Under the pieces are notes generated by a model. The model was not told where the DNA came from. It saw only the letters and a list, made by a program, of their open reading frames with translations, and searched no databases. Shown here piece by piece: positions 51,516-59,966 of a stretch of 64,000 nt of DNA; the stretch's first letter is position 1; every line of letters starts with the position of its first letter. This DNA comes from Amnibacterium endophyticum (lineage in GTDB: Bacteria; Actinomycetota; Actinomycetes; Actinomycetales; Microbacteriaceae). The stretch spans positions 1-64,000 of the forward strand of contig NZ_JBHUEA010000012.1 in assembly GCF_042680685.1 (NCBI RefSeq). Direction: 5' to 3'. Made by a program: the position numbers and the translations under genes.

Positions 51516-52208
51516 TCAGTCGGGCAGCGACCAGTCGACGGCGTCGGCGCCCTGCTGCTCCAGCAGCGCGTCCACGCGGCTGAACGGGCGGGAGCCGAAG
51601 AAGCCGTGGCGCGCCGACAGCGGGCTCGGATGCGCGGACTCGATGCGCGGGACGTCGCCGAGCAGCGGTGCGAGGGCCTGCGCCTGCCGCCCCCAGAGCA
51701 CCGCGACGAGCGGGCCGCCGCGGGCGGCGAGCGCCGCGACCGCCCGCGCGGTGACGCCCTCCCAGCCCAGGCCGCGGTGCGAGGCCGCCTGCCCGGCGCG
51801 CACGGTGAGGTCGCGGTTCAGCAGCAGCACGCCCCGGTCCGCCCAGGCGGACAGGTCACCGTGCGCCGCGGGGGCGAGGCCGAGGTCGTCGGCGCGCTCC
51901 CGGTAGACGTTGACGAGGCTGCGCGGCAGCGGGCGGACGTGCCGCGCGGTGGCGAAGGCGAGCCCGATCGCGTGCCCCGGCGTCGGGTACGGGTCCTGGC
52001 CGACGATCAGCACCCGGACCCGCTCGAGCGGCGTGCGGAAGGCGCGCAGCACCAGGTCGTCGGCGGGCAGCACGGTCGCCCCGGCGTCGCGGTCGGCGCG
52101 GACGGCCGCCTCCGCCTTCAGCAGGTCGTCCTCCGCCGGCGCGAGGGCGGACGCCCAGTCGCCCGCGATCAGGCCCCGCTCGGCGAGGTCGGCCAGCGCG
52201 CCGCTCAC
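51516..52208 (-). CDS. ung: Uracil-DNA glycosylase
   Basis: Removes uracil from DNA, family 1. It has 230 residues: catalytic VLIVGQDPYPTPGHAIGLAFA (Pro replaces the usual His in GQDPYH, as in other actinobacteria), GVLLLNRDLTVRAG, VAVLWGRQAQA, and the minor-groove loop HPSPLSARHGFFGSRPFS. GTG 52208 overlaps the stop of the S51-like gene by 4 bases, so it is the last member of a four-gene overlapping operon. Confidence 0.96.
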   Translation of the reverse strand: MSGALADLAERGLIAGDWASALAPAEDDLLKAEAAVRADRDAGATVLPADDLVLRAFRTPLERVRVLIVGQDPYPTPGHAIGLAFATARHVRPLPRSLVNVYRERADDLGLAPAAHGDLSAWADRGVLLLNRDLTVRAGQAASHRGLGWEGVTARAVAALAARGGPLVAVLWGRQAQALAPLLGDVPRIESAHPSPLSARHGFFGSRPFSRVDALLEQQGADAVDWSLPD

Positions 52209-52957
52209 CGCGCGCGCAGCGGGCGGGGCGCCCGGGAGTGCCCGCGCCCGGTCTCGCGGCGCACCGCGACCCCGTCCGGTGCGGGCTCCGCCCACCAGGC
52301 GTTGCCGGCGCCCTCGACGTGCCCCTCGTCCCCGCGGATCACGAGCGCGGAGTCCTCGTCGATCGCGACGCCCCACTCCACCATGCCGGCCTCGACCGCC
52401 GTGACGAGCCGCGCCAGGGTGCCCCACTGCGCGGCGTGCACGTCCACCGAGAACGGGACGAGCCCGAGCCCGTTGCGCACCGAGAGCTCGGCGAGCCCCT
52501 CGGCGACGTCCTCCGCGACGACCGGCAGCCCCTCGTGCAGCCAGCCGCCGACGATCGCGCGCTCGGCCGCGATGGCCGACCCGGCCGAGAACCCGGCGTA
52601 GGGCACGCCGTCCGCCACGAGCGCGCGGATCGCACCGGCCAGCGGCGCGAGCACGTCGAGGTACTCGCTCATCAGGCCGCCGCCGACGAGCAGCCCGTGC
52701 ACGTCGCCGGCGAGCACCTCGGCCGGCAGCCGCTCCCCCGCGCGGACCGCGAGCAGGACCGTCTCGACCGGGCCCTGCGCGCGCAGCGACTGGGCCAGCT
52801 TGGAGGCGTGCTCCGGTGCGTCGAGGTCCCGCACGGACACGACGAGGACGCGCGGCGTCGCGCCGCCGGCCCGCTCGGCGGCGTCGCGGAGGAAGCCGGC
52901 CCAGACGGTGCCCTCGCCGCCCCAGCCGGCGCCGACGAGGTGGATCGGGCCCGTCAC
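52205..52957 (-). CDS. Type 1 glutamine amidotransferase-like / peptidase S51-like protein
   Basis: 250 residues. The nucleophile elbow VPYAGFSAGSAIAAERAIVGGW is the S51 (cyanophycinase/dipeptidase E) signature, with Ser as nucleophile, and the preceding HGLLVGGGLMSEYL forms the usual strand-loop. Peptidase activity is possible, but the upstream and downstream nucleobase genes do not explain it. GTG 52957 overlaps the phosphoribosyltransferase stop by 4 bases. Confidence 0.82.
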   Translation of the reverse strand: MTGPIHLVGAGWGGEGTVWAGFLRDAAERAGGATPRVLVVSVRDLDAPEHASKLAQSLRAQGPVETVLLAVRAGERLPAEVLAGDVHGLLVGGGLMSEYLDVLAPLAGAIRALVADGVPYAGFSAGSAIAAERAIVGGWLHEGLPVVAEDVAEGLAELSVRNGLGLVPFSVDVHAAQWGTLARLVTAVEAGMVEWGVAIDEDSALVIRGDEGHVEGAGNAWWAEPAPDGVAVRRETGRGHSRAPRPLRAR

Positions 52958-53445
52958 GCGGCGGTGCCGGCGCCGACGACCGGCGGCTCCGCCGACCACG
53001 GGAAGACGATCCACCGGTCGGTCGAGCGCCACGACCAGTCCGGCTCGAACACGGTCTGCGGCTTCGTGTAGAAGCACGCGCTGCGGACCTCGGCTCCCAT
53101 GCGGGTCAGGATCCCGACGGCGAGGCGCAGCGTCAAGCCGGACTGCGACACGTCGTCGGCGAGCAGCACCCGCTTGCCCGCGAGCGAGGCGCCGTCGAGG
53201 TGCGGCGGCAGCACGAGCGGCTCCGGCAGCGTCTCGTCGACCCCGGTGTAGAGCTCGACGTTCACCGATCCGCAGCTCTTGACCCCGAGGGCGTAGGCGA
53301 GCGCGCCGCCGACGAGCAGGCCGCCGCGGGCGATCGCGATCACGACCTCCGGCTCGAAGCCGTCGTCGGCGATGCGCTGCGCGAGCTCGCGCGTCGCCGT
53401 GCCGACCTCGCCCCAGGGCAGCACCTCCCGCACCGGCTCGCTCAT
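52954..53445 (-). CDS. Phosphoribosyltransferase
   Basis: 163 residues of the type I PRTase fold. The PRPP loop is RVLLADDVSQSGLTLRLAVGIL, and EVVIAIARGGLLVGGALAYALGVK and the hood-proximal EVRSACFYTKPQTVFEPDW fit hypoxanthine/xanthine-guanine types. It probably salvages a purine base, though the family also includes regulators. ATG 53445 overlaps the GntR stop by 4 bases. Confidence 0.88.
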   Translation of the reverse strand: MSEPVREVLPWGEVGTATRELAQRIADDGFEPEVVIAIARGGLLVGGALAYALGVKSCGSVNVELYTGVDETLPEPLVLPPHLDGASLAGKRVLLADDVSQSGLTLRLAVGILTRMGAEVRSACFYTKPQTVFEPDWSWRSTDRWIVFPWSAEPPVVGAGTAA

Positions 53446-54188
53446 CCGGCGACCGCGAGCTCCCGGCCGCGCTCGGCGCGCTCCTTGGCGGCCTGCAGCA
53501 GCTCGAGGTCGAGCCGGGCGTGCTCCCGGGCGATCGCGTCGGCGTCCTCGGAGCGGTGCTCGACGATCGCCGCGACGAGCTGCTCGTGCTCGCCGTTCGC
53601 CCGGTCCTCGTTGAAGGCGATGTGCTCCGGGTCGCCCCACACGTGGGTCGGCGCCCCGATGGAGATCTCGCGCTCCAGGTCGTGCTGCATCGTCTTCAGC
53701 GTGGCGTTCTTCGCCGCGTCGGCGATCGCGAGGTGCAGCGCGGCGTCCGCCAGCTGCTTCTGCCGGCCGCTCGGCGCCGCGCGGTACGCGGCGAGCCGCT
53801 CGGCGAGCACCGCGGCGTCCTGGTCGTCGCAGCGCTCCGCCGCGGCGCGCGCGACCGCGCCGTGCACGCGCCGCATCGCCTCGAGGCGGTCCTCGATCTC
53901 GCTCCAGCGGCTGCAGAGGGTGCGGAGGACCGCGTCGTGCGATGCGGCGGTCCACTGCTCCTTCACGAACGAGCCGCCCCCGCGGCCGCGCGCGGTCTCG
54001 ATCAGGCCGTGGTCGTGCAGCACGGCGAGCGCCGCGCGCACGCTGGTCCGGCCGACGTGCAGCAGCACGGCGAGGTCCCGCTCGGCCGGCAGGCGGGAGC
54101 CGGGCAGGAACTCGCCGGTGGCGATCGCGGTGATCAGCCGATCGGCGATCTGGGAGACGAGCGGGGTCGCCGTGGACGTCTGGGGCAT
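53442..54188 (-). CDS. GntR/FadR-family transcriptional regulator
   Basis: 248 residues. Winged helix at the N-terminus (SQIADRLITAIATGEFLPGSRLPAERDLAVLLHVGRTSVRAAL, about 11-54) followed by an all-helical FCD ligand domain (about 85-230). It is the first gene of the overlapping minus-strand operon and is divergent from phosphoketolase, so it may control one or both sides. The start is ATG 54188 with AGGAAG just upstream. Confidence 0.9.
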   Translation of the reverse strand: MPQTSTATPLVSQIADRLITAIATGEFLPGSRLPAERDLAVLLHVGRTSVRAALAVLHDHGLIETARGRGGGSFVKEQWTAASHDAVLRTLCSRWSEIEDRLEAMRRVHGAVARAAAERCDDQDAAVLAERLAAYRAAPSGRQKQLADAALHLAIADAAKNATLKTMQHDLEREISIGAPTHVWGDPEHIAFNEDRANGEHEQLVAAIVEHRSEDADAIAREHARLDLELLQAAKERAERGRELAVAG

Positions 54189-54391
54189 CGTGCTTCCTGG
54201 GACGGAGGGACCGGGTGCGGCGCTCGCGTCCGGGGGACCTTTGGAATGGATCGAGGCAGACCATATCGGACCGGGCTTGCCCTGGGAACCAAGGGTGCCA
54301 TCTCCTCGTGGGCCGATGATGCCGCGGAGCCGGCACCCCTGTCGATGCGGCGCGCACCCGGTGGGCGGTGGCGCTGCGGTCGAGCGGCCGT

Positions 54392-54413
54392 CCAGGGTCG
54401 GAGCGGACCCTGG
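54392..54413 (+). promoter_or_regulatory. Inverted repeat at the xfp ribosome-binding region
   Basis: CCAGGGTC (54392-54399) and GACCCTGG (54406-54413) form a perfect 8-bp dyad around GGAGCG, 5 bases before the ATG. The centre holds the likely Shine-Dalgarno. It could be an operator or a translation-blocking hairpin. Confidence 0.45.
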
Positions 54414-54418
54414 GCCCG

Positions 54419-56839
54419 ATGAGCGAGCCGAACCTCTCCGCGCCCTCCGACGACGAGGTCGAGCTGCTCGACCGGTGGTGGCGCGCGGCGAACTACCTCT
54501 CCGTCGGCCAGATCTACCTGCTCGACAACCCGCTGCTGGAGGTCCCGCTCTCGGCGGAGCACGTGAAGCCCCGTCTGCTCGGTCACTGGGGCACGACGGC
54601 CGGGCAGAACTTCCTCTACGCCCACCTCAGCCGCGCCGTGCGGCTGCGCGACCTCGACGCGATCTACGTCTGCGGCCCCGGTCACGGCGGCCCCGCCGTC
54701 GTCGCGAACACCTATCTCGAGGGCACCTACAGCGAGGTCTACCCGCACATCGGGCAGGACGCCGAGGGCCTGCGGCGGCTCTTCCGGCAGTTCTCCTTCC
54801 CGGGCGGGATCCCGAGCCACGCGGCCCCGCAGACGCCCGGGTCCATCAACGAGGGCGGCGAGCTCGGGTACTCCCTGATGCACGCGACGGGGGCGGTGCT
54901 CGACTCGCCGGAGGCGGTCGCGTTCTGCGTGATCGGCGACGGGGAGGCCGAGACCGGGCCGCTCGCGACGAGCTGGCACGCGCCGGCGTTCCTCGACCCC
55001 GTGCGGGACGGGACGGTCGTCCCGATCCTGCACCTGAACGGGTACAAGATCGCCAACCCGGCCGTGCTCGCCCGGCTCCCGGAGGAGCAGCTGCTCTCCC
55101 TGATCCGCGGCTGGGGCTGGGAGCCCGTCGTCGTCGCCGGCGACGACCCCGCGACGATGCACCGCGATCTGGCCGCGGCGCTCGGCCGGGTGCTCGACCG
55201 CGTGGACGAGATCCGGCGCGAGGCACGGGAGCACCCGCCCGCCGTCCCGGTCGACGCCACGGCGCGCCTCGACGGCGCCGTGCCCGACGGCGGTCCGCGC
55301 CCGCCCGCGTGGCCGATGATCGTGTTCCGCAGCCCCAAGGGCTGGACCGGCCCCCGGACGGTCGACGGGCAGCAGGTCGAGGGCACGTTCCGGGCTCACC
55401 AGGTGCCGCTGTCCGAGGTGAGGACCGACCCGGAGCACCTGCGGCAGCTCGACGCGTGGCTGCGCTCCTACCGCGCGGAGGAGCTGTTCGACGAGGCGGG
55501 CGCGCTCCGGCCGGAGCTGCGGGCGCTCGCTCCCGAGGGCGACCGGCGGATGGGCGCGAACCCGCGCACGAACGGCGGCCTGCTGCTCCGCCCGCTCGAG
55601 CTGCCCGACTTCCGCGAGCACGGCGTGCGGGTCGCCTCGCCGGGCACCACGACCAGCTCCGCGACGACGGTGCTCGGGCAATGGCTCCGCGACGTGATGC
55701 GGGCGAACCCGGACCGCTTCCGCCTGTTCGGGCCGGACGAGACGGCCTCGAACCGCCTCCAGGCGGTGTTCGAGGAGACCGACCGGGCCTGGCAGCAGCC
55801 CGTCGTCGCCACGGACGACCACCTCGCGCCGGGCGGCCGCGTCATGGAGGTCCTGAGCGAGCACCTGCTGCAGGGCTGGCTCGAGGGCTACCTGCTGACG
55901 GGCCGGCACGGCCTGATGAGCTCGTACGAGGCGTTCGCGCACATCGTCGACTCGATGGTGAACCAGCACGCGAAGTGGCTGCACGACATCGAGCGGATCC
56001 CCTGGCGGCGCGAGATCGCGAGCCTGAACTACCTGATCACGAGCCATGTCTGGCGGCAGGACCACAACGGGTCGAGCCACCAGGACCCCGGGTTCATGGA
56101 TCACGTCGTGAACAAGAAGGCCGAGATCGCCCGCGTCTACCTGCCGCCGGACGCGAACAGCCTGCTGGCCGTCGCGGACCACGTGCTGCGCAGCCGCCAG
56201 AGCATCAACGTGATCGTGGCGGGCAAGCAGCAGCAGCTGGACTACCTGTCGATGGACGAGGCGATCGCCCACGTCACGCGCGGGCTCGGCATCTGGGAGT
56301 GGGCGTCGACCACCGACGGCGAGCCGGACGTCGTCCTCGGCTGCGCCGGGGAGGTGCCCACCATGGAGGCGCTCGCCGCGGCGGACCTGCTGCGGCAGCA
56401 CCTGCCCGACCTCAAGGTGCGGCTCGTCAACGTGGTCGACCTGATGCGGCTCGAGTCCCCGGCGCAGCACCCGCACGGCCTCGACGACGCCGAGTTCGAC
56501 GCGCTGTTCACCGCCGACAAGCCCGTGGTGTTCGCCTTCCACGGCTATCCGACGCTGGTCCACCGGCTCACCTACCAGCGGTCGAACCACGCCCAGTTCC
56601 ACGTGCACGGCTACATCGAGGAGGGCACCACCACGACCCCCTTCGACATGGTGATGCTGAACCGGCTGGACCGGTTCACCCTCGCGATGGACGTGATCGA
56701 CCGGGTGCCGTTCCTCCGCTCGTCGCAGGCGGCCCTGCGGCAGCGCTTCGCCGACGCCCGGCTGGCGGCCCGCGCCTACACCCGGGAGCACGGGGAGGAC
56801 GACCCGGCGATCAGCGGCTGGACCTGGCCCGGGCACTGA
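54419..56839 (+). CDS. xfp: Phosphoketolase (xylulose-5-P / fructose-6-P)
   Basis: 806-residue thiamine-diphosphate enzyme that splits xylulose 5-phosphate or fructose 6-phosphate to acetyl phosphate. Motifs: NFLYAHLSRAVR, GPGHGGPAVVANTYLEG, SHAAPQTPGSINEGGELGYSL, the ThDP-binding GDGEAETGPLATSWHAP and NGYKIANP, and the C-terminal NLPGKS-like stretches. The ATG 54419 gives the family start MSEPNLSAPSDDEVELLDRWWRAANYLSVGQIYL; an upstream GTG adds 17 unrelated residues. It is divergent from a GntR regulator. No acetate kinase or phosphotransacetylase gene is adjacent. Confidence 0.95.
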   Translation: MSEPNLSAPSDDEVELLDRWWRAANYLSVGQIYLLDNPLLEVPLSAEHVKPRLLGHWGTTAGQNFLYAHLSRAVRLRDLDAIYVCGPGHGGPAVVANTYLEGTYSEVYPHIGQDAEGLRRLFRQFSFPGGIPSHAAPQTPGSINEGGELGYSLMHATGAVLDSPEAVAFCVIGDGEAETGPLATSWHAPAFLDPVRDGTVVPILHLNGYKIANPAVLARLPEEQLLSLIRGWGWEPVVVAGDDPATMHRDLAAALGRVLDRVDEIRREAREHPPAVPVDATARLDGAVPDGGPRPPAWPMIVFRSPKGWTGPRTVDGQQVEGTFRAHQVPLSEVRTDPEHLRQLDAWLRSYRAEELFDEAGALRPELRALAPEGDRRMGANPRTNGGLLLRPLELPDFREHGVRVASPGTTTSSATTVLGQWLRDVMRANPDRFRLFGPDETASNRLQAVFEETDRAWQQPVVATDDHLAPGGRVMEVLSEHLLQGWLEGYLLTGRHGLMSSYEAFAHIVDSMVNQHAKWLHDIERIPWRREIASLNYLITSHVWRQDHNGSSHQDPGFMDHVVNKKAEIARVYLPPDANSLLAVADHVLRSRQSINVIVAGKQQQLDYLSMDEAIAHVTRGLGIWEWASTTDGEPDVVLGCAGEVPTMEALAAADLLRQHLPDLKVRLVNVVDLMRLESPAQHPHGLDDAEFDALFTADKPVVFAFHGYPTLVHRLTYQRSNHAQFHVHGYIEEGTTTTPFDMVMLNRLDRFTLAMDVIDRVPFLRSSQAALRQRFADARLAARAYTREHGEDDPAISGWTWPGH

Positions 56840-56846
56840 CCGCCGG

Positions 56847-56938
56847 CGACGCGCGGTCGTCCCGCCGCGTCGCGCGGTCCCTGCGGCGTCGCGCGGTCGG
56901 CGCACCGGGCGCGGCGCCACGGCGACCGCGCGAGGGCG
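56847..56938. repeat. CGNCGCGCGGTC short repeats and hairpin after xfp
   Basis: Three near copies of CGTCGCGCGGTC lie at 56847-56859, 56868-56879 and 56887-56898. The third pairs with an inverted copy (TCGCGCGGTC at 56889-56898 with GACCGCGCGA at 56924-56933) to form a 10-bp stem between the convergent xfp and acetyltransferase genes. Confidence 0.55.
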
Positions 56939-57400
56939 TCAGACCCGGCGGCGGAGCGCGGGGTGGGCGGGCTCGGTGAAGCCGAGCCCGCGGTACAGCG
57001 CGTCGCCCTCGGCCGTGGCGTGCAGGTCGGCGCGGACCACCCCGCGTCGCTCCAGCTCGTCCAGCAGCAGCCGCAGGCAGGCCCGCGCGTGTCCCCGGCG
57101 GCGGTGCCCGGGCAGCGTGCTCACCTGCGAGACGTGCGCGGAGGACGCGGACGGGTCCTCCGGGGAGGGCGCGCGCGGCAGCAGCACGGCCATCGCGGAC
57201 GCGACGACGCCCGCGCCCGGCTCCTCGGCCACGGCGACGAGCGCGGCGCCGTCGACGGCGCCCTCGAACCATGCCCGTGCGGCGGCTCGCCACGGGGCGT
57301 CCTCCGCACCGACGTCCTGCCCGATCGCGGCGAACATCTCGGCCCGCAGCCGCACGAGCGCGGCCGAGTCCGCCGGGGTCGCGAGCCGCACCGTCGTCAC
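56939..57400 (-). CDS. GNAT-family N-acetyltransferase
   Basis: 153 residues. Acetyl-CoA binding loop VSQVSTLPGHRRRGHARACLRLLLDELERRG and the final LYRGLGFTEP are the GNAT motifs A and B. A preceding VRLRAEMFAAIGQ is the usual motif C start. GTG 57400 (VTTVRLATPADSAALVRLR) is preferred; the frame extends further upstream without family features. Substrate unknown. Confidence 0.85.
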   Translation of the reverse strand: MTTVRLATPADSAALVRLRAEMFAAIGQDVGAEDAPWRAAARAWFEGAVDGAALVAVAEEPGAGVVASAMAVLLPRAPSPEDPSASSAHVSQVSTLPGHRRRGHARACLRLLLDELERRGVVRADLHATAEGDALYRGLGFTEPAHPALRRRV

Positions 57401-57432
57401 CGCGCCATCCTGCCGTCCGGGAGGATGGCGGG

Positions 57433-57771
57433 ATGCGCCTGACCGCCGTGAACGCCGTGCTCGCGCTCGTGCTCGAGCTCGCCCTCCTCGCGGCGGCCGT
57501 CGCCGTCGGCCTGCTGCTGCCCGCGCCCCTCCCGGTGCGCATCGTCGCCGCCGTGGTGCTGCCGATCGCGGTGATCGCGGTGTGGGCCGCCTGGGTCGCT
57601 CCGCGTGCGCCGCGCCGGCTGGGCGCCCGCGGGCGGCTGCTGCTGCAGACCGTCCTCTTCGCGCTCGCCGTCCTGGCGCTCGCCGTCGCGGGCGCGGTGG
57701 TCTGGGCCGCCCTGCTCGCGGCGCTGGTGGTCGTCCGGCTGGCGCTCGGCCTGCGGCTCGGCGAGGTCTGA
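57433..57771 (+). CDS. Small membrane protein, DUF2568 (YrdB-like)
   Basis: 112 residues with four predicted helices (about 5-28, 32-50, 65-85 and 88-108). The sequence MRLTAVNAVLALVLELALLAAAV...VWAAWVAPRAPRRLGARGRLLLQTVLFALAVLAL fits the DUF2568/YrdB pattern, of unknown function. ATG start with GGGAGGA about 9 bases upstream. It is divergent from the acetyltransferase and convergent with the SDR. Confidence 0.75.
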   Translation: MRLTAVNAVLALVLELALLAAAVAVGLLLPAPLPVRIVAAVVLPIAVIAVWAAWVAPRAPRRLGARGRLLLQTVLFALAVLALAVAGAVVWAALLAALVVVRLALGLRLGEV

Positions 57772-57812
57772 CCGGGCCGGTCCTCCCCGCGGACACCGCC
57801 CGGTGCCGCCGC

Positions 57813-58586
57813 TCAGCGCTTGACGCGCAGCGGCCCCTTCACCGTGGTCGAGCCGGCCGCCTGGGCGACCGGCTTCACGACGACGAGGTCGAGGTCGACG
57901 TGCGGGGGCAGCAGCACCGAGCGCACGATCGTCTCCGCGACGTCCTCCGCCGTCAGCGGGTGCTCGACGTCCGCGTAGACGGCGTCGGCGCGCGCCCGGT
58001 CGCCGCCGAACCGGTTCAGCGAGAACTCCTCGGTGGCCACGAGCCCCGGCGCGACCTCGATCACGCGCAGCGGCTCGCCCGCCAGCTCGAGCCGCAGCAC
58101 CTGCACGAGGGCCGCCTCCGCCGCCTTCGCCGCGTTGTACCCGGCGCCGCCGACGTACGGCGTGCGGGCGGCGATGGAGGTCACGGTGACGATGTCGCCG
58201 CTGCCCGCGTCCTCGGCGCCGTCGCGCAGCGACGGCAGCAGGGCGGCGGTGACCCGCTGCGTCGCGATCACGTTCGCCTCGAACATCCAGCGCCAGTCCT
58301 CCGGGTCGCCGTCCTCCACCGAGGCGAGCCCCCGGGCGCCGCCCGCGTCGTTCACGAGGACGTGCAGCGGCCCGCCCGAGCGGACGTGCTCCGCCAGCGC
58401 CGCGACCTGCTCGGGATCGGTGAGGTCGGCGGCGAAGGGCTCGCAGCCGCACTCCGCCGCGAGCGCCTCGAGCCGCTCCCGCCGCCGCGCGACCGCGACG
58501 ACCTCCCAGCCCTCGTCCCGGAACCGGCGCACCGTCGCCGCCCCGATGCCCGTGCTCGCCCCGGTGACCACCGCTCGCCTCGTCAT
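57813..58586 (-). CDS. SDR-family oxidoreductase
   Basis: 257-residue short-chain dehydrogenase. Cofactor loop TGASTGIGAATVRR, NDAGG (Asn-Asp variant of NNAG), the Ser in VTSIAARTP and the YNAAK pair. It resembles the serine/3-hydroxy acid dehydrogenase (YdfG) group. ATG 58586 is used; an ATG four codons earlier is possible. Divergent from metY. Confidence 0.86.
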   Translation of the reverse strand: MTRRAVVTGASTGIGAATVRRFRDEGWEVVAVARRRERLEALAAECGCEPFAADLTDPEQVAALAEHVRSGGPLHVLVNDAGGARGLASVEDGDPEDWRWMFEANVIATQRVTAALLPSLRDGAEDAGSGDIVTVTSIAARTPYVGGAGYNAAKAAEAALVQVLRLELAGEPLRVIEVAPGLVATEEFSLNRFGGDRARADAVYADVEHPLTAEDVAETIVRSVLLPPHVDLDLVVVKPVAQAAGSTTVKGPLRVKR

Positions 58587-58662
58587 GCCCCAATCCAAGC
58601 GCCGCGCCGCCGTGCGTTACCCCGGATTGCGGCACCCCCTGTCGCAGCGGGGGCGGTGCTCG

Positions 58663-58668
58663 TACCGT
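58663..58668 (+). promoter_or_regulatory. -10 box of metY (leaderless)
   Basis: TACCGT ends 7 bases before the ATG start. The 89-base gap upstream holds no SAM riboswitch that I can see. Confidence 0.5.
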
Positions 58669-58675
58669 TCGGCAC

Positions 58676-59884
58676 ATGAGCGAGCAGAGCTGGCGGTTCG
58701 AGACGGAGCAGATCCACGCGGGCGCGGCGCCCGACCCCGTGACGAACGCGCGGGCGACGCCGATCTACAAGACGACGTCGTACGTGTTCAACTCCGCCGA
58801 CCACGCGCGGAACCTGTTCGCGCTCGCGGAGTTCGGCAACATCTACAACCGCATCCAGAACCCCACCCAGGCGGTGGTGGAGGAGCGGATCGCGACGCTC
58901 GAGGGCGGCACGGCGGCGCTCCTGCTCGCCTCGGGGCAGGCCGCTGAGACGTTCGCCGTGCTCAACATCGCGCAGGCGGGCGACCACATCGTGTCGTCGA
59001 GCTCCATCTACGGCGGCACCTACAACCTGTTCAAGTACACGCTGGCGAAGCTCGGGATCGAGACGACGTTCGTCACCGACCAGGACGACCCGGACGCCTG
59101 GCGGGACGCGGTGCGCCCGAACACCAAGCTGTTCTTCGCCGAGACCATCGGCAACCCGAAGATCAACATTCTCGACATCGAGGCGGTCGCCGAGGTCGCC
59201 CACGAGGCGGGCGTGCCGCTGATCGTCGACAACACGATCGCGACGCCCTACCTGATCCGCCCGCTCGAGCACGGGGCGGACGTCGTCGTCCACTCCGCGA
59301 CGAAGTTCCTCGGCGGCCACGGCACGGTGGTCGCCGGCGCGATCGTCGACGGCGGCCGGTTCCCCTGGAGCCGCCACGTCGACCGCTTCCCCGGCCTCAC
59401 CGAGCCGGACCCCTCGTACCACGGCGCCAGCTACACGACCGCGGTCGGCGACGGGCTCGCCTACATCATCAAGGCGCGGGTGCAGCTGCTGCGCGACATC
59501 GGGGCGGCGGTCTCCCCCGACACCGCGTTCAGCCTGATCCAGGGCATCGAGACGCTGTCGCTGCGCATCGAGCGGCACGTGCAGAACACCCAGGCGATCG
59601 CGGAGTGGCTCGACGACCACGAGGACGTCGCGACCGTCAACTACGCGGGGCTGCCGGGCAGCCCCTGGTACGCCGCGGCGAACCGCTACGCCCCGAAGGG
59701 CGTCGGCGCCGTCGTCTCGTTCGAACTGAAGGGCGGCGTCGAGGCCGGCCGCCGCTTCGTGGAGAGCCTGTCCCTCTTCAGCCACCTGGCGAACATCGGC
59801 GACGTCCGCTCGCTCGTCATCCACCCCGCCTCGACGACCCACTCGCAGCTCACGCCCGAGCAGCAGCTGACGACCGGCGTCACG
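58676..59884 (+). pseudogene. metY: O-acetylhomoserine sulfhydrylase, 3'-truncated and without its own stop
   Basis: The first 403 residues are a normal PLP-dependent MetY: MSEQSWRFETEQIHAG, YNRIQNPTQ, LLASGQAAETFAV, the PLP lysine in VVVHSATKFLGGHGTVVAG, and NIGDVRSLVIHPASTTHSQLTPEQQLTTGVT. In the family this is followed by about 35 residues with the LVRLSVGLE motif whose Arg holds the substrate carboxylate. Here the sequence instead turns into an Arg-rich stretch at 59885, and no frame restores the motif. The frame stays open through the following metX in a different register, ending at 61213. The protein is therefore likely inactive or badly altered, unless there is an assembly error. Confidence 0.75.
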
Positions 59885-59966
59885 GGCGGCAGACAACGTC
59901 GCCGGCGCGGGCGCACGGCGTCACATTCGGCGGGGCGACGGGCCGCTTCTCCATACTGGGAGCGGC

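Noticed and set aside
52816..56979. Plus-strand open frame of about 1390 codons over GntR and xfp
   Set aside because: Runs in a wrong register through xfp, which has all phosphoketolase motifs in the correct frame.
58587..58675. SAM riboswitch upstream of metY
   Set aside because: Only 89 bases separate the divergent genes, and neither SAM-I/IV core pairing nor its conserved blocks can be found.
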